A stretch of DNA of 18,935 nucleotides from SbD1 sp049300095 (lineage in GTDB: Bacteria > Desulfobacterota > Syntrophobacteria > Syntrophobacterales > Syntrophobacteraceae), in NCBI GenBank assembly GCA_049300095.1, contig JBAQYM010000007.1, forward strand, positions 1 through 18,935, in the 5' to 3' direction. The position numbers were made by a program, and so were the translations under genes. This document shows positions 1-6,445 of the stretch, in pieces. Below the pieces are notes generated by a model. It worked only from the letters and a program-made list of their open reading frames with translations, was not told the DNA's origin and made no database searches. Position 1 is the first letter of the stretch. The number at the start of each line of letters is the position of its first letter.

Positions 1-93
1 GACGACGGAAAACGGAGGATGGAGGATGGAGGGTTTTCGGGCTGTTGCCCAAAGAGATATTCAAGTTGAGCGACTATCGTGCCGGACGTGAGT

Positions 94-186
94 CCCCCTC
101 CCTTCGATGGGAGGGGTTAGGGGAGGGTGTTGAATTTTCAAGTACTTACGACCCCCACCCCCAGCCCCTCCCGCCAAGGGAGGGGA
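94..186. repeat. Nested C/G-rich palindrome pair
   Basis: Arm 94-128 and arm 151-186 are imperfect reverse complements separated by an AT-rich 22-bp spacer. Each arm is itself a small palindrome (CCCCTCCC, 6-nt loop, GGGAGGGG in the left arm). Either strand could therefore fold into a long hairpin or into two small ones. The arrangement is typical of extragenic palindromic elements. No coding potential is evident. Confidence 0.65.
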
Positions 187-252
187 GGCCTCCGCCCTGT
201 TTTGGCCATACCTGTCGTAACTTTTGCATTTGAGCAACAGCCCGTTTTTCCG

Positions 253-329
253 TCCCCTGTCCTCTGTCTTCTGTCCCCCGTCTTCTGTCATCTGTCCTCC
301 GTCTTCTGTCATCCGTCATCCGTCCTCCG
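253..329. repeat. Degenerate 7-bp tandem repeat, 11 units
   Basis: Eleven consecutive heptamers fit TC-N-(T/C)C-(T/C)-G, for example TCCTCTG, TCTTCTG, TCATCCG and TCCTCCG. The array runs into the 3' end of the minus-strand amidohydrolase gene. Its stop codon (309-311) and last few codons (R-T-D-D-G) are made of repeat units. Confidence 0.75.
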
Positions 330-1688
330 CCGCGCAATCTCCCTGCCCACGCGATTTGCTTCGGCGATGACGGCGGCTTCATCCGCCGTAAGGACCACAC
401 CGCCCGCGACCACCTGCGCCCCGTCCACCCAGACGAAACGCACGTCGCTTCTCCTCGCTGAATAGACGACGTGGGAGACCGGATCGTACATCGGCAAAAG
501 GTGGGGCTGGTTGCAATCGATCGCGATGATGTCGGCCTTCTTTCCGAGTTCGATGCTCCCCGTCTCCGCCCCCAGCCCCAGGGCGGCGGCGGCGCCGGCC
601 GTCGCCATCCTCAGCGCCCGCTCGGCGGGGCAGGCCAGCGGGTCGTTTTCGAATACCTTGTGGAGCTTGGCGGCCGTATCCATTTCGGCAAAAAGATCGA
701 GGTCGTTGTTGCTCGCGCAGCCGTCGGTCCCCAGGCCCACTTTCACGCCGGCCGCGATAAGGGCTGGGAGCGGGGCCGTGCCCGAGGCCAGTTTCATGGC
801 GCTTTCGGGGCAGTGGGAAATGGAGGCCCCACTTCCGGCAAGCGCGTCTATCTCGTCTTGAGACAGCCAGATCCCGTGGGCGCAAAGCGTCAGCTCATCG
901 AGAATCCCCAGGGATTCCAGGTGGAGTGCCGGCCTCCTCCCGTAGCGTCGAACGATCTCTTCGACCTCGCCAGCCGTTTCGGATAGATGCGTCTGGAAAA
1001 GCACCCCCGCATCCCGGCACATCTTCTTCACCCACTCGAGGGTCTCGGGCGAGCATGTGTAAGGGGCGTGGCAGAAAAGCGACGGGCGGACCCGGCCGGC
1101 GAAGTCGGGGAAGGAGGCGAGAAAGGCCTCGGCACGCTCCCGCGCCCGCGCGGGGTCGGGCTGGTCGGGGGTTGGAAAATCGAGTATGCCCTGGCCCATT
1201 ACCGCCCGCATTCCGGATTCCCTGGCGGCGCGGGCAGCCGATTCCTCGAAAAAATAGCCGTCGCAGAAGGTGGTCGTGCCCCCTTTGAGCATTTCGACGG
1301 CGGACAGGAGGGTCCCGGTGTAAACGGTGTCGGGATTTATGAAGGCGGCTTCCGCCGGGAAGACGGCCTCTTCGAGCCATTTTTGCAGGGGCAGGTCGTC
1401 CGCGAGGCCCCGAAAAAGGCTCATCGCGGCGTGCGTGTGGGTGTTTACCAGTCCGGGCATGAGGATGTGGCCGGAAAGGTCCAGCTCGCTTCGGCCCCGG
1501 AAGACGGTTCGAATCTTGTCCGAATCCCCGGCCGCGACGATGCGGTCTCCCCGGACGGCGACTGCCCCGCCGCGGCGGCTCTTTATGCCGGGGGCGCACG
1601 TGATCAGCCAGTCCGCGTTGAAAAGGAGCCAGTCGACTTCGAGCGGCTGGGGCCTATCCGCGCGCTTTTCGAGCGAATTCCCTGACAT
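309..1688 (-). CDS. Amidohydrolase, MTA/SAH deaminase-like paralogue (diverged)
   Basis: This 459-residue protein belongs to the metal-dependent amidohydrolase superfamily (TRZ/ATZ, MTA/SAH deaminase branch). Such enzymes deaminate the adenine ring of 5'-methylthioadenosine, S-adenosylhomocysteine or 5'-deoxyadenosine in the cytoplasm. Visible metal and catalytic positions are H84-T-H86, H234-LS-E237, H271 and D322 in GTDGCASNN. The family motif HNPxSNxKL is altered to H292-C-P-E-S-A-M-K, losing both Asn residues, so its substrate may differ from that of the upstream copy. The ATG at 1688 follows a GGAAGAG-type ribosome site and lies inside the upstream gene (35-bp overlap), suggesting translational coupling. 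The C-terminus ends in codons supplied by a 7-bp repeat array. The enzyme class is confident. The exact substrate is not; cytosine, guanine or s-triazine-type substrates remain possible. Confidence 0.9.
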   Translation of the reverse strand: MSGNSLEKRADRPQPLEVDWLLFNADWLITCAPGIKSRRGGAVAVRGDRIVAAGDSDKIRTVFRGRSELDLSGHILMPGLVNTHTHAAMSLFRGLADDLPLQKWLEEAVFPAEAAFINPDTVYTGTLLSAVEMLKGGTTTFCDGYFFEESAARAARESGMRAVMGQGILDFPTPDQPDPARARERAEAFLASFPDFAGRVRPSLFCHAPYTCSPETLEWVKKMCRDAGVLFQTHLSETAGEVEEIVRRYGRRPALHLESLGILDELTLCAHGIWLSQDEIDALAGSGASISHCPESAMKLASGTAPLPALIAAGVKVGLGTDGCASNNDLDLFAEMDTAAKLHKVFENDPLACPAERALRMATAGAAAALGLGAETGSIELGKKADIIAIDCNQPHLLPMYDPVSHVVYSARRSDVRFVWVDGAQVVAGGVVLTADEAAVIAEANRVGREIARRRTDDG

Positions 1689-3027
1689 GTGCGAAAATCT
1701 CTTCCAGGTCGAGTGTGAGCAGCTTGCGGTCCTCCATCACCACCCGGCCTCCGATGATGCTCGAATGCACATCCGCCGCCCCCGCCGCGTAGACGAGATG
1801 GCTCACCGGGTTGTAGAGGGGCGTGAGGTGCGGCTTCGCAAAATCGACCACGATCAGGTCGGCGAGCATGCCCGGGGCGATCCGGCCGAGTTTGCCTCCC
1901 CACCCGAGAGCGTCCGCGCCGTTGATTGTCGCCATTTCGAGGACCGCTTCCGCCGGGAGGACCGTGGGGTCCAGGGTCGCGGCCTTGTGGAGCTTGGCGC
2001 AGGTGTCCATTTCACCGAACATGTCGAGGTTGTTGTTGCTCGCGCAGCCGTCCGTTCCGAGCGCGACCGTTATCCCCATATCGAGCATGCGCGGCACCGG
2101 TGCGATCCCCGAGGCGAGCTTCATGTTGCTTTCCGGGTTATGGACCACTTTGACGCCGTATCTTGCAAGCATCTCGATGTCGCCGTCATCGACAGCCACG
2201 CAATGGTCGGCGACAAGGCCGGGGCCGAGCAGCCCGAGATTTTCCAGGTGCGAGACGGGCCGCCGGCCGTAGCGGTCCATGATCTGACGCACCTCGGCTT
2301 CGTTTTCCGACAGGTGGACAACGAGCGGCACGCCGTTTCGCCGCGCGATCTCGTCGCACTTCTTTAAAAGCTCGGGCGAGCAGGTATAGAGGGCGTGCGG
2401 TTCGACGGCAATTCGGACAAGGGGGTCGCCCCGCCACTTTTCAATCAGCGCCTCGGTGTGGCGGAGTCCGTTTTCTATCGGGCCGTAGCAGGGGGATGGG
2501 AAATCGTAGAGGACTTCCCCCACCAGGGCGCGCATCCCGGCTGCTTTAGCCGCTTCGGCGACTTTGTGCTCGAAGAGGTACATGTCGCAAAAAGTGGTTG
2601 TCCCGGAAAGGATCATTTCGGCGCAGGCGAGCAAGGTCCCCCAGTAAACCCAGTCTTCGGTGAGCTTGGCTTCGGCCGGGAAGATGTTTTCCTGGAGCCA
2701 TTCCATGAGCGGTAGATCGTCGGCCAGCCCGCGAAAAAGCGTCATGGCGGCGTGCGTGTGGGAGTTAATCAGCCCCGGCAGGACGACGCAGCCCGGCACA
2801 TCGAGGACCCTCGACGCTTCGAACTCCGTCGCTATCTTCTCCGACGGGCCGACGGCCTCGATCTTGCCGTCGCGAACGGCGACCGCCCCGGGATCGATGC
2901 GCGGGCAGGACGGGTCAAGCGTCAGGACAATCCCGTTTGTGACGAGAATATCCGCCTTCTTTTTTGCAGCGGGCTCGGGATGGCGCACTCTTTTGTATCC
3001 CCCTTGCTCCAATGTGCGGCTTTTCAT
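1654..3027 (-). CDS. mtaD: 5-methylthioadenosine/S-adenosylhomocysteine deaminase
   Basis: This is an amidohydrolase of about 457 residues and the first gene of a two-gene paralogous operon. It carries the full MTA/SAH deaminase signature: H90-T-H92 (in NSHTHAAM), H238-LS-E241, H275, HNPESNMKL from H296, and D326 in GTDGCASNN. Known members convert MTA or SAH to the inosine analogues with release of ammonia. Archaeal DadD also uses 5'-deoxyadenosine, the radical-SAM by-product. It is clearly homologous along its length to the downstream gene, which points to a local duplication. The start is uncertain. ATG 3027 is taken here, but TTG 3039 is in frame upstream, and GTG 2988 has a better purine-rich site (AAGGGGG) before it. 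The promoter region contains a 9-bp-period inverted repeat (3075-3164). Confidence 0.9.
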   Translation of the reverse strand: MKSRTLEQGGYKRVRHPEPAAKKKADILVTNGIVLTLDPSCPRIDPGAVAVRDGKIEAVGPSEKIATEFEASRVLDVPGCVVLPGLINSHTHAAMTLFRGLADDLPLMEWLQENIFPAEAKLTEDWVYWGTLLACAEMILSGTTTFCDMYLFEHKVAEAAKAAGMRALVGEVLYDFPSPCYGPIENGLRHTEALIEKWRGDPLVRIAVEPHALYTCSPELLKKCDEIARRNGVPLVVHLSENEAEVRQIMDRYGRRPVSHLENLGLLGPGLVADHCVAVDDGDIEMLARYGVKVVHNPESNMKLASGIAPVPRMLDMGITVALGTDGCASNNNLDMFGEMDTCAKLHKAATLDPTVLPAEAVLEMATINGADALGWGGKLGRIAPGMLADLIVVDFAKPHLTPLYNPVSHLVYAAGAADVHSSIIGGRVVMEDRKLLTLDLEEIFAHVREFARKARG

Positions 3028-3074
3028 GAATGCAATCAACTATTCGCGGTGGTTGGTTCAGAGGGCCAATGCCC

Positions 3075-3164
3075 CCTTCGTGTTCTTCGCGTCCTTCGTG
3101 ACCTTCGCGGTAAAAACGGAAACGATCAAACACGAAGAGCACGAAGGACGCGAAGGACACGAGG
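3075..3164. repeat. 9-bp-period inverted repeat
   Basis: Four 9-bp units (CCTTCGTGT, TCTTCGCGT, CCTTCGTGA, CCTTCGCGG) at 3075-3110 face their reverse complements (CACGAAGAG, CACGAAGGA, CGCGAAGGA, CACGAGGAT) at 3131-3166, across a 20-bp A-rich spacer. The element sits in the divergent intergenic region between the deaminase operon and the MBL-fold gene. Read as protein it gives HEGREE-type peptides, a known spurious translation. It could form a long hairpin in either transcript. Confidence 0.7.
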
Positions 3165-3280
3165 ATGCAATTCGGGTAACAATTCGCAACCGTATTTATG
3201 AAAATGATCACTAAGTTCTGGCTCTTTTGAACCCGGTCCTGCATATTATTGGAATTTCATAGAACAGCAACACGAAAATC

Positions 3281-3295
3281 GCGGCAGGATGCCGC
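3281..3295. repeat. Small perfect palindrome
   Basis: GCGGCA, a 3-nt loop GGA, then TGCCGC form a perfect 6-bp stem 61 bp before the MBL-fold gene start. The surrounding sequence (about 3260-3300) resembles a dispersed intergenic repeat, although no second copy exists in this window. No T-tract follows, so it is not called a terminator. Confidence 0.4.
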
Positions 3296-3355
3296 TCCCA
3301 CCATCGAGCATTATCATGGCCGGGGTGGGGATAATTCTCAGCCGAAGGATTTGCG

Positions 3356-4015
3356 ATGAAAATAGTCGAAGGCCTGCACGCGTTTATCTGGAGCTCGATG
3401 TCCGCCAACAACTGCAACACCTACCTGATCGACGGCCCCGCCAGGGTGCTGATAGACCCCGGCCACGCGCACCTGTTCGAGCATGTTGCCACGAATTTGC
3501 GGCAACTCGAACTGGAACTCTCCGACATCGACCTGGTGCTTGTCACCCACGGCCACCCGGACCATTTCGAGGCCGCGAAACTCTTCAAGGACCTGCCGGC
3601 GAAGTTCGCCCTGAGCGCCGAAGACTGGCGGATGATAGAAGAGATAGGAAAATACATGGGGCCGGCGTTCGACCTCGAAGCCTACAGGCCGGATTTTTTC
3701 CTGGACAGCGGAAATCTCGCGATAAAAGGGGTCGAACTCGAAGTCATCCACTCGCCGGGGCACTCTCGGGGATCGGTCACCCTCTACTGGCCCAGGGAAG
3801 AAGCCCTTTTCTCGGGTGATGTGCTTTTCCGGGACGGCCTGGGGCGAACGGACCTTCCCGGCGGAAACGGCGCGACGCTCAAGGAGAGCATCCGCAGCCT
3901 CGAAGTCCTGGACGCGAAATGGCTCCTGCCCGGACACGGCGACATCATCTCCGGAAGCGCCCAGGTGAAGGCGAACTTCCGCAGGGTCGAGGAATATTGG
4001 TTCGGGCATATTTAA
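3356..4015 (+). CDS. Metallo-beta-lactamase-fold hydrolase (glyoxalase II-like)
   Basis: This 219-residue cytoplasmic protein has the complete metallo-beta-lactamase-fold metal site: THGHPDH at about residues 64-70, a second-shell His in SPGHSRGS (about 134), Asp in SGDVLF (about 153), and a final His in PGHGD (about 191). It looks closest to the short glyoxalase II / hydroxyacyl-thioester hydrolase branch. Family members hydrolyse thioesters or other esters using a dinuclear metal centre, and the substrate cannot be read from sequence. It lacks the longer C-terminal domain of classical GloB (about 250-260 residues). ATG 3356 is preceded by GAAGGA at good spacing. It lies 47 bp upstream of a HAD hydrolase gene on the same strand, so co-transcription is likely. 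Confidence 0.88.
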   Translation: MKIVEGLHAFIWSSMSANNCNTYLIDGPARVLIDPGHAHLFEHVATNLRQLELELSDIDLVLVTHGHPDHFEAAKLFKDLPAKFALSAEDWRMIEEIGKYMGPAFDLEAYRPDFFLDSGNLAIKGVELEVIHSPGHSRGSVTLYWPREEALFSGDVLFRDGLGRTDLPGGNGATLKESIRSLEVLDAKWLLPGHGDIISGSAQVKANFRRVEEYWFGHI

Positions 4016-4023
4016 TTTATGGA

Positions 4024-4047
4024 ATTGAGGGATTAAGGGCTTAAGGG
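4024..4047. repeat. 8-bp tandem repeat, 3 units
   Basis: ATTGAGGG, ATTAAGGG and CTTAAGGG follow each other, and a partial ATT continues the series. They fill most of the 47-bp gap between the MBL-fold and HAD genes. The AAGGG units lie slightly too far from the HAD start (about 15 nt) to be an ideal ribosome site. Confidence 0.5.
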
Positions 4048-4062
4048 ATTGGAAATCGACAC

Positions 4063-4743
4063 ATGGAACCAGGTTTTGATCCCGGCGCAATCAAGGTGTT
4101 CATATTCGACGTAAACGGCGTCCTGGTTGATTCCAACAGGGCCAACGCGGATGCCATGGGTGAGGCCTTTACGGGGGACCCCGATTTGCGGCGGCGCATT
4201 GCCGGGCTTTATCTCGAACTCACCGGAATAGATCGCGGAACCAAGATTCGGACCATCCAGGAAAAGCTCATCGGAAAACCTTTTGCGGAGGGGGAGTTCG
4301 AGCTGAGGTGGGATAATTTCAGGCGTCTGGGCCGATCCTCGATGTCCGGAGCGCCCCTCGTCGAGGGCTGCCGCGAAGTCCTTGCCGAACTCGGAAGGCG
4401 GAAGCAGCTCCGGGCCGCGCTGTCCAACACGCCCGAGGCCGAATTGCTCGAAATCCTTACCGCCCGCGGGCTGCGACCGCTGCTCGATATCGTCCGGGGC
4501 GGGGGCAACCGGCCCAAGTCCGAGTCGCTTTCCGATTTTCTCGCCGAGTTCGGGTTCGATCCCCGGACGTGCGTTTTTCTCGGAGACGGCAAGGGGGACC
4601 TGGCGGCCGCCAGGCATAGCGGGGTCCCCTTTTTCGGGATAGACCCCGGCGTCGGCGAGTTCAGGGGGGAGAACGACCTTCTCGGCCGGTTCAGGGACCT
4701 TGCCGAATGGGGACGGCTCGTGCTCGGAATGGACCTGGAGTGA
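4063..4743 (+). CDS. HAD-superfamily hydrolase with Asn at the general-acid position
   Basis: This 226-residue protein has all four HAD motifs. Motif I is FDVNGVLVD (D16 nucleophile), motif II is LSN (about 119-121), motif III Lys is in RPKSES (about 152), and motif IV is GDGKGD (about 173-178). The cap insertion after motif I is helical, as in subfamily IA enzymes (phosphoglycolate phosphatase or beta-phosphoglucomutase type). Unusually, the second motif I Asp, the general acid/base of phosphatases, is Asn18. That points to an altered reaction, weak phosphatase activity or a non-phosphatase role. The substrate is unknown. The ribosome site before ATG 4063 is weak, which fits dependence on the upstream MBL-fold gene. 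The downstream gene converges, with a 21-bp gap and no visible terminator. Confidence 0.85.
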   Translation: MEPGFDPGAIKVFIFDVNGVLVDSNRANADAMGEAFTGDPDLRRRIAGLYLELTGIDRGTKIRTIQEKLIGKPFAEGEFELRWDNFRRLGRSSMSGAPLVEGCREVLAELGRRKQLRAALSNTPEAELLEILTARGLRPLLDIVRGGGNRPKSESLSDFLAEFGFDPRTCVFLGDGKGDLAAARHSGVPFFGIDPGVGEFRGENDLLGRFRDLAEWGRLVLGMDLE

Positions 4744-4764
4744 CACGTATTGCGCGGGGGATGT

Positions 4765-5106
4765 TTAATTTTCTCCGGGCGTCCCGCTTTGCCCCCGGTG
4801 GGTTTCCTCGAGCAGGCCCAGGCGCTGTTCGAGCAGTTCCACCCTGGCCGTGAGGTCCTGGAGCTCCTTTTTCCTGGCCATGTCCACGTTTTCAGAGAAC
4901 TTCCTCATGGATGACTGGAACTTGTTGTTGAAGTCCTCCCACTGGCGCTCGCCGCTCTTTACCAGGTCTTCGGTCAGCTTTTCAGCCTCGTCGGTCGAAA
5001 TCTTTCCCTCTTCCACGAGCTTGCGGGTTGCTTCGCGCACCTTGTCGGCGGTGACCACAACCGCGCCGAGCCCGGCCATGAAACTTTTTTTCAGAAGTTC
5101 GAGCAT
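4765..5106 (-). CDS. Phasin-like polyhydroxyalkanoate granule-associated protein
   Basis: This 113-residue, highly charged, helical protein has a hydrophobic N-terminal patch (MLELLKKSFMAGLGAVVVTAD). A K/E-rich helix follows, and the C-terminus has coiled-coil heptads (about residues 83-103, LTARVELLEQRLGLLEE). The pattern matches the PhaF/PhaI-like family (COG3937). Members coat polyhydroxyalkanoate granules, and many relatives in bacteria without PHA are simply annotated as phasin family proteins. The start is well supported: AAGGAGG lies at ideal spacing before ATG 5106. No pha biosynthesis gene is in the window. The gene stands alone and converges with the HAD gene. A possible promoter and dyad lie 64-91 bp upstream. 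Confidence 0.75.
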   Translation of the reverse strand: MLELLKKSFMAGLGAVVVTADKVREATRKLVEEGKISTDEAEKLTEDLVKSGERQWEDFNNKFQSSMRKFSENVDMARKKELQDLTARVELLEQRLGLLEETHRGQSGTPGEN

Positions 5107-5169
5107 TCCGGCTCCTCCTTAAAATGTCGTCTGTCAGTTTTCAGCCGTCGGCTACTAAAGGCCTGATAT

Positions 5170-5197
5170 AAAATAGCGATATTTTGCTGGAGCGCAA
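5170..5197 (-). promoter_or_regulatory. Candidate promoter and near-palindrome upstream of the phasin-like gene
   Basis: On the minus strand, TTGCGC (5192-5197) is followed after 16 bp by TATTTT (5170-5175). The -10 hexamer overlaps a near-palindrome, AAAATA-GCGA-TATTTT (5170-5185), that could be an operator. The hexamers only partly match the sigma-70 consensus, so this is suggestive. Confidence 0.3.
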
Positions 5198-5326
5198 CGA
5201 CGGATTGCGCCGGGAAGACGATGTGAACACGATTCCCCGGGAGATCGTCCGGCTGCCTGCAACCGACCCGCACGGCGCAAAGGCCGTATCATACCCTTTT
5301 TCGTTCATGATGAGAGAGCATCAGAT

Positions 5327-5396
5327 CGTCATCCCGGCGAAAGCCGGGATCCAGAGATATTCACGGCGCTGGATTCCGGCGTTCGCCGGAATGACG
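5327..5396. repeat. dRS3-like palindromic repeat pair
   Basis: A 28-bp unit beginning CGTCATCCCGGCGAAAGCCG (5327-5354) is followed by its imperfect reverse complement (5369-5396), with a 14-bp loop between. Each unit is itself a small palindrome (CCCGGC...GCCGGG). This is the widespread element whose spurious translation reads VIPAKAGIQ...WIPAFAGMT. It lies between the phasin-like gene and the lipoprotein gene. Confidence 0.8.
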
Positions 5397-5430
5397 ACCG
5401 GTTGTCGGCCGGCGCCAACTTGAACGCTAA

Positions 5431-5586
5431 TTCGATTCAAAGGTCCTGCGCGTGAGCGCAAAGGAAGTCTTCGAGCACCTTTCGCATCTTAACCGGTCGC
5501 CGAAATCGCGGAACCGGAAGCTGTCGATCATTCCCGCCCGGTGCCTGGAGTGCGGGTATGTACTCGAAATCTCTACTAGTATTTAA
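5431..5586 (+). pseudogene. Relic of a zinc-ribbon transcriptional regulator (COG3357-like)
   Basis: An open frame of 51 codons begins just after a TAA (5428-5430) and ends at TAA 5584. It reads KEVFEHLSHLNRSPKSRNRK followed by LSIIPARCLECGYV. The EVxEHLxHL...PARCxxCGYV pattern matches the C-terminal half of HTH plus zinc-ribbon regulators (COG3357). The N-terminal helix-turn-helix and the second CxxC of the zinc ribbon are absent, so it is probably a truncated remnant. A GTG at 5452 could initiate a 44-residue peptide, but with a single CxxC it could not form the usual zinc site. The assignment rests on motif recognition only. Confidence 0.5.
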
Positions 5587-5623
5587 AGGTGCTTTTCGAG
5601 TAGAGTATCGGATGCTCATATGG

Positions 5624-5655
5624 GCGGAAATCCGAAAATCCGCATCTTATGCGGA
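5624..5655 (+). promoter_or_regulatory. Leader with mutually exclusive hairpins before the lipoprotein gene
   Basis: TCCGCAT (5639-5645) pairs perfectly with ATGCGGA (5649-5655) over a 3-nt loop. The same TCCGC can instead pair with GCGGA at 5624-5628. The segment ends 31 bp before the lipoprotein ATG. It could be an operator dyad or an attenuator-like RNA switch. No U-tract follows, so it is not a simple terminator. Confidence 0.35.
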
Positions 5656-5686
5656 ACCAGTCTAATCAATGTTGGGAGTACGGCCC

Positions 5687-6307
5687 ATGAGACATAAGGC
5701 GATTCTTCTATTCATTCTTTCGGCATTCTCATTGGCAGCCTGCGTGACGACCCGGCCGGGCCCGTCGAAATCCCTGACTTTCTCCGCCTCCGCTGACACA
5801 TACACTCATGAAGCGTCAGAATTTGTGTTTCCCGCATCAATCGGGAAGTTTCAGCGAGATGACGGCATAAAATTCTACGATGAGACGGGAAACGATCTCT
5901 CCGTTCCATACAACCTTGTCACTGCCAATGAGAGAGTTGTGGGGACCGTCTATGTTTATCCATCTCTCAGGGACTACTCGATCACGCCGATACCGAAACC
6001 GGGCCAGACGCCGGATTGGTTCCTTCAAAAGCACTATGATGACGTCAAGGCCCATCTGATAGAAAAATACCGGGCCCGCGTCCTGTCAGAGACCGCGTAC
6101 TCGATGGATCGGTCCCTTTTCAACGCGCGAGGCAGGAAGGCAGTCTTCGAATTGGACACGGCAGGCGGCGAAACAGTGTTATCACACCTGTACCTTTTCG
6201 CTCACAAAGGCTGGCTCGTAAAGTATCGTTTTACCTACCCGAGCAGGTACAATCATGTAGTCGAGCCCGAGATTGAACGATTCATCGGTTTGTTTCAGTG
6301 GCCATGA
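5687..6307 (+). CDS. Putative lipoprotein of unknown function
   Basis: This 206-residue protein has an N-terminal MRHK, a hydrophobic stretch (AILLFILSAFS) and the lipobox LAAC. The predicted modified Cys is residue 19, so it should be exported and lipid-anchored. The start at 5687 is preferred over ATG 5669: it has GGGAG at good spacing and gives a classical signal peptide. The mature part is about 188 residues with mixed beta-type sequence and no recognised motif. It reads as a single globular periplasmic domain ending in ERFIGLFQWP. Residue +2 after the Cys is Val, not Asp, which would favour outer-membrane sorting under the E. coli rule. No functional partner is apparent; the flanking DNA holds gene relics and repeats. 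Confidence 0.8.
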   Translation: MRHKAILLFILSAFSLAACVTTRPGPSKSLTFSASADTYTHEASEFVFPASIGKFQRDDGIKFYDETGNDLSVPYNLVTANERVVGTVYVYPSLRDYSITPIPKPGQTPDWFLQKHYDDVKAHLIEKYRARVLSETAYSMDRSLFNARGRKAVFELDTAGGETVLSHLYLFAHKGWLVKYRFTYPSRYNHVVEPEIERFIGLFQWP

Positions 6308-6445
6308 ACTCCAACCGCAGTTTGCAGTCGGACACCCAGGCGCGGGTGACACGGGCAGCGTGTCTTCCTTCGCGGGACAACCATCCGATGACGCTAAAAA
6401 TTACCAGGTCCGGGCCGTGAGAACGGCCATTGAGGAATCAAGGAA

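Larger units (their letters stand above)
1..329. repeat. Composite inverted-repeat element with heptamer arrays at both ends
   Basis: A 16-bp sequence at 38-53 (core CGGGCTGTTG) is repeated in inverted orientation at 229-244 with one mismatch. Outside each copy lies a run of degenerate 7-bp units: GGAGGAT-like at about 1-30 and the complementary TCNTCNG-like units at 253-329. Inside lies a second nested inverted repeat (94-186). The left side may continue beyond the window. There is no transposase and no credible ORF, so this resembles a non-autonomous repeat or MITE-like element. That interpretation is inference. Confidence 0.6.

Noticed and set aside
2660..3214. 184-codon plus-strand ORF ending in HEEHEGREGHE
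   Set aside because: It is antisense to the deaminase gene, and its tail is the translation of the 9-bp repeat.
5184..5423. 79-codon plus-strand ORF containing VIPAKAGIQ...WIPAFAGMT
   Set aside because: The protein-like part is the known spurious translation of a dRS3-like palindrome, and no ribosome site is present.
5437..5619. 60-codon minus-strand ORF
   Set aside because: It is antisense to the zinc-ribbon relic, whose plus-strand frame has the recognisable motif.
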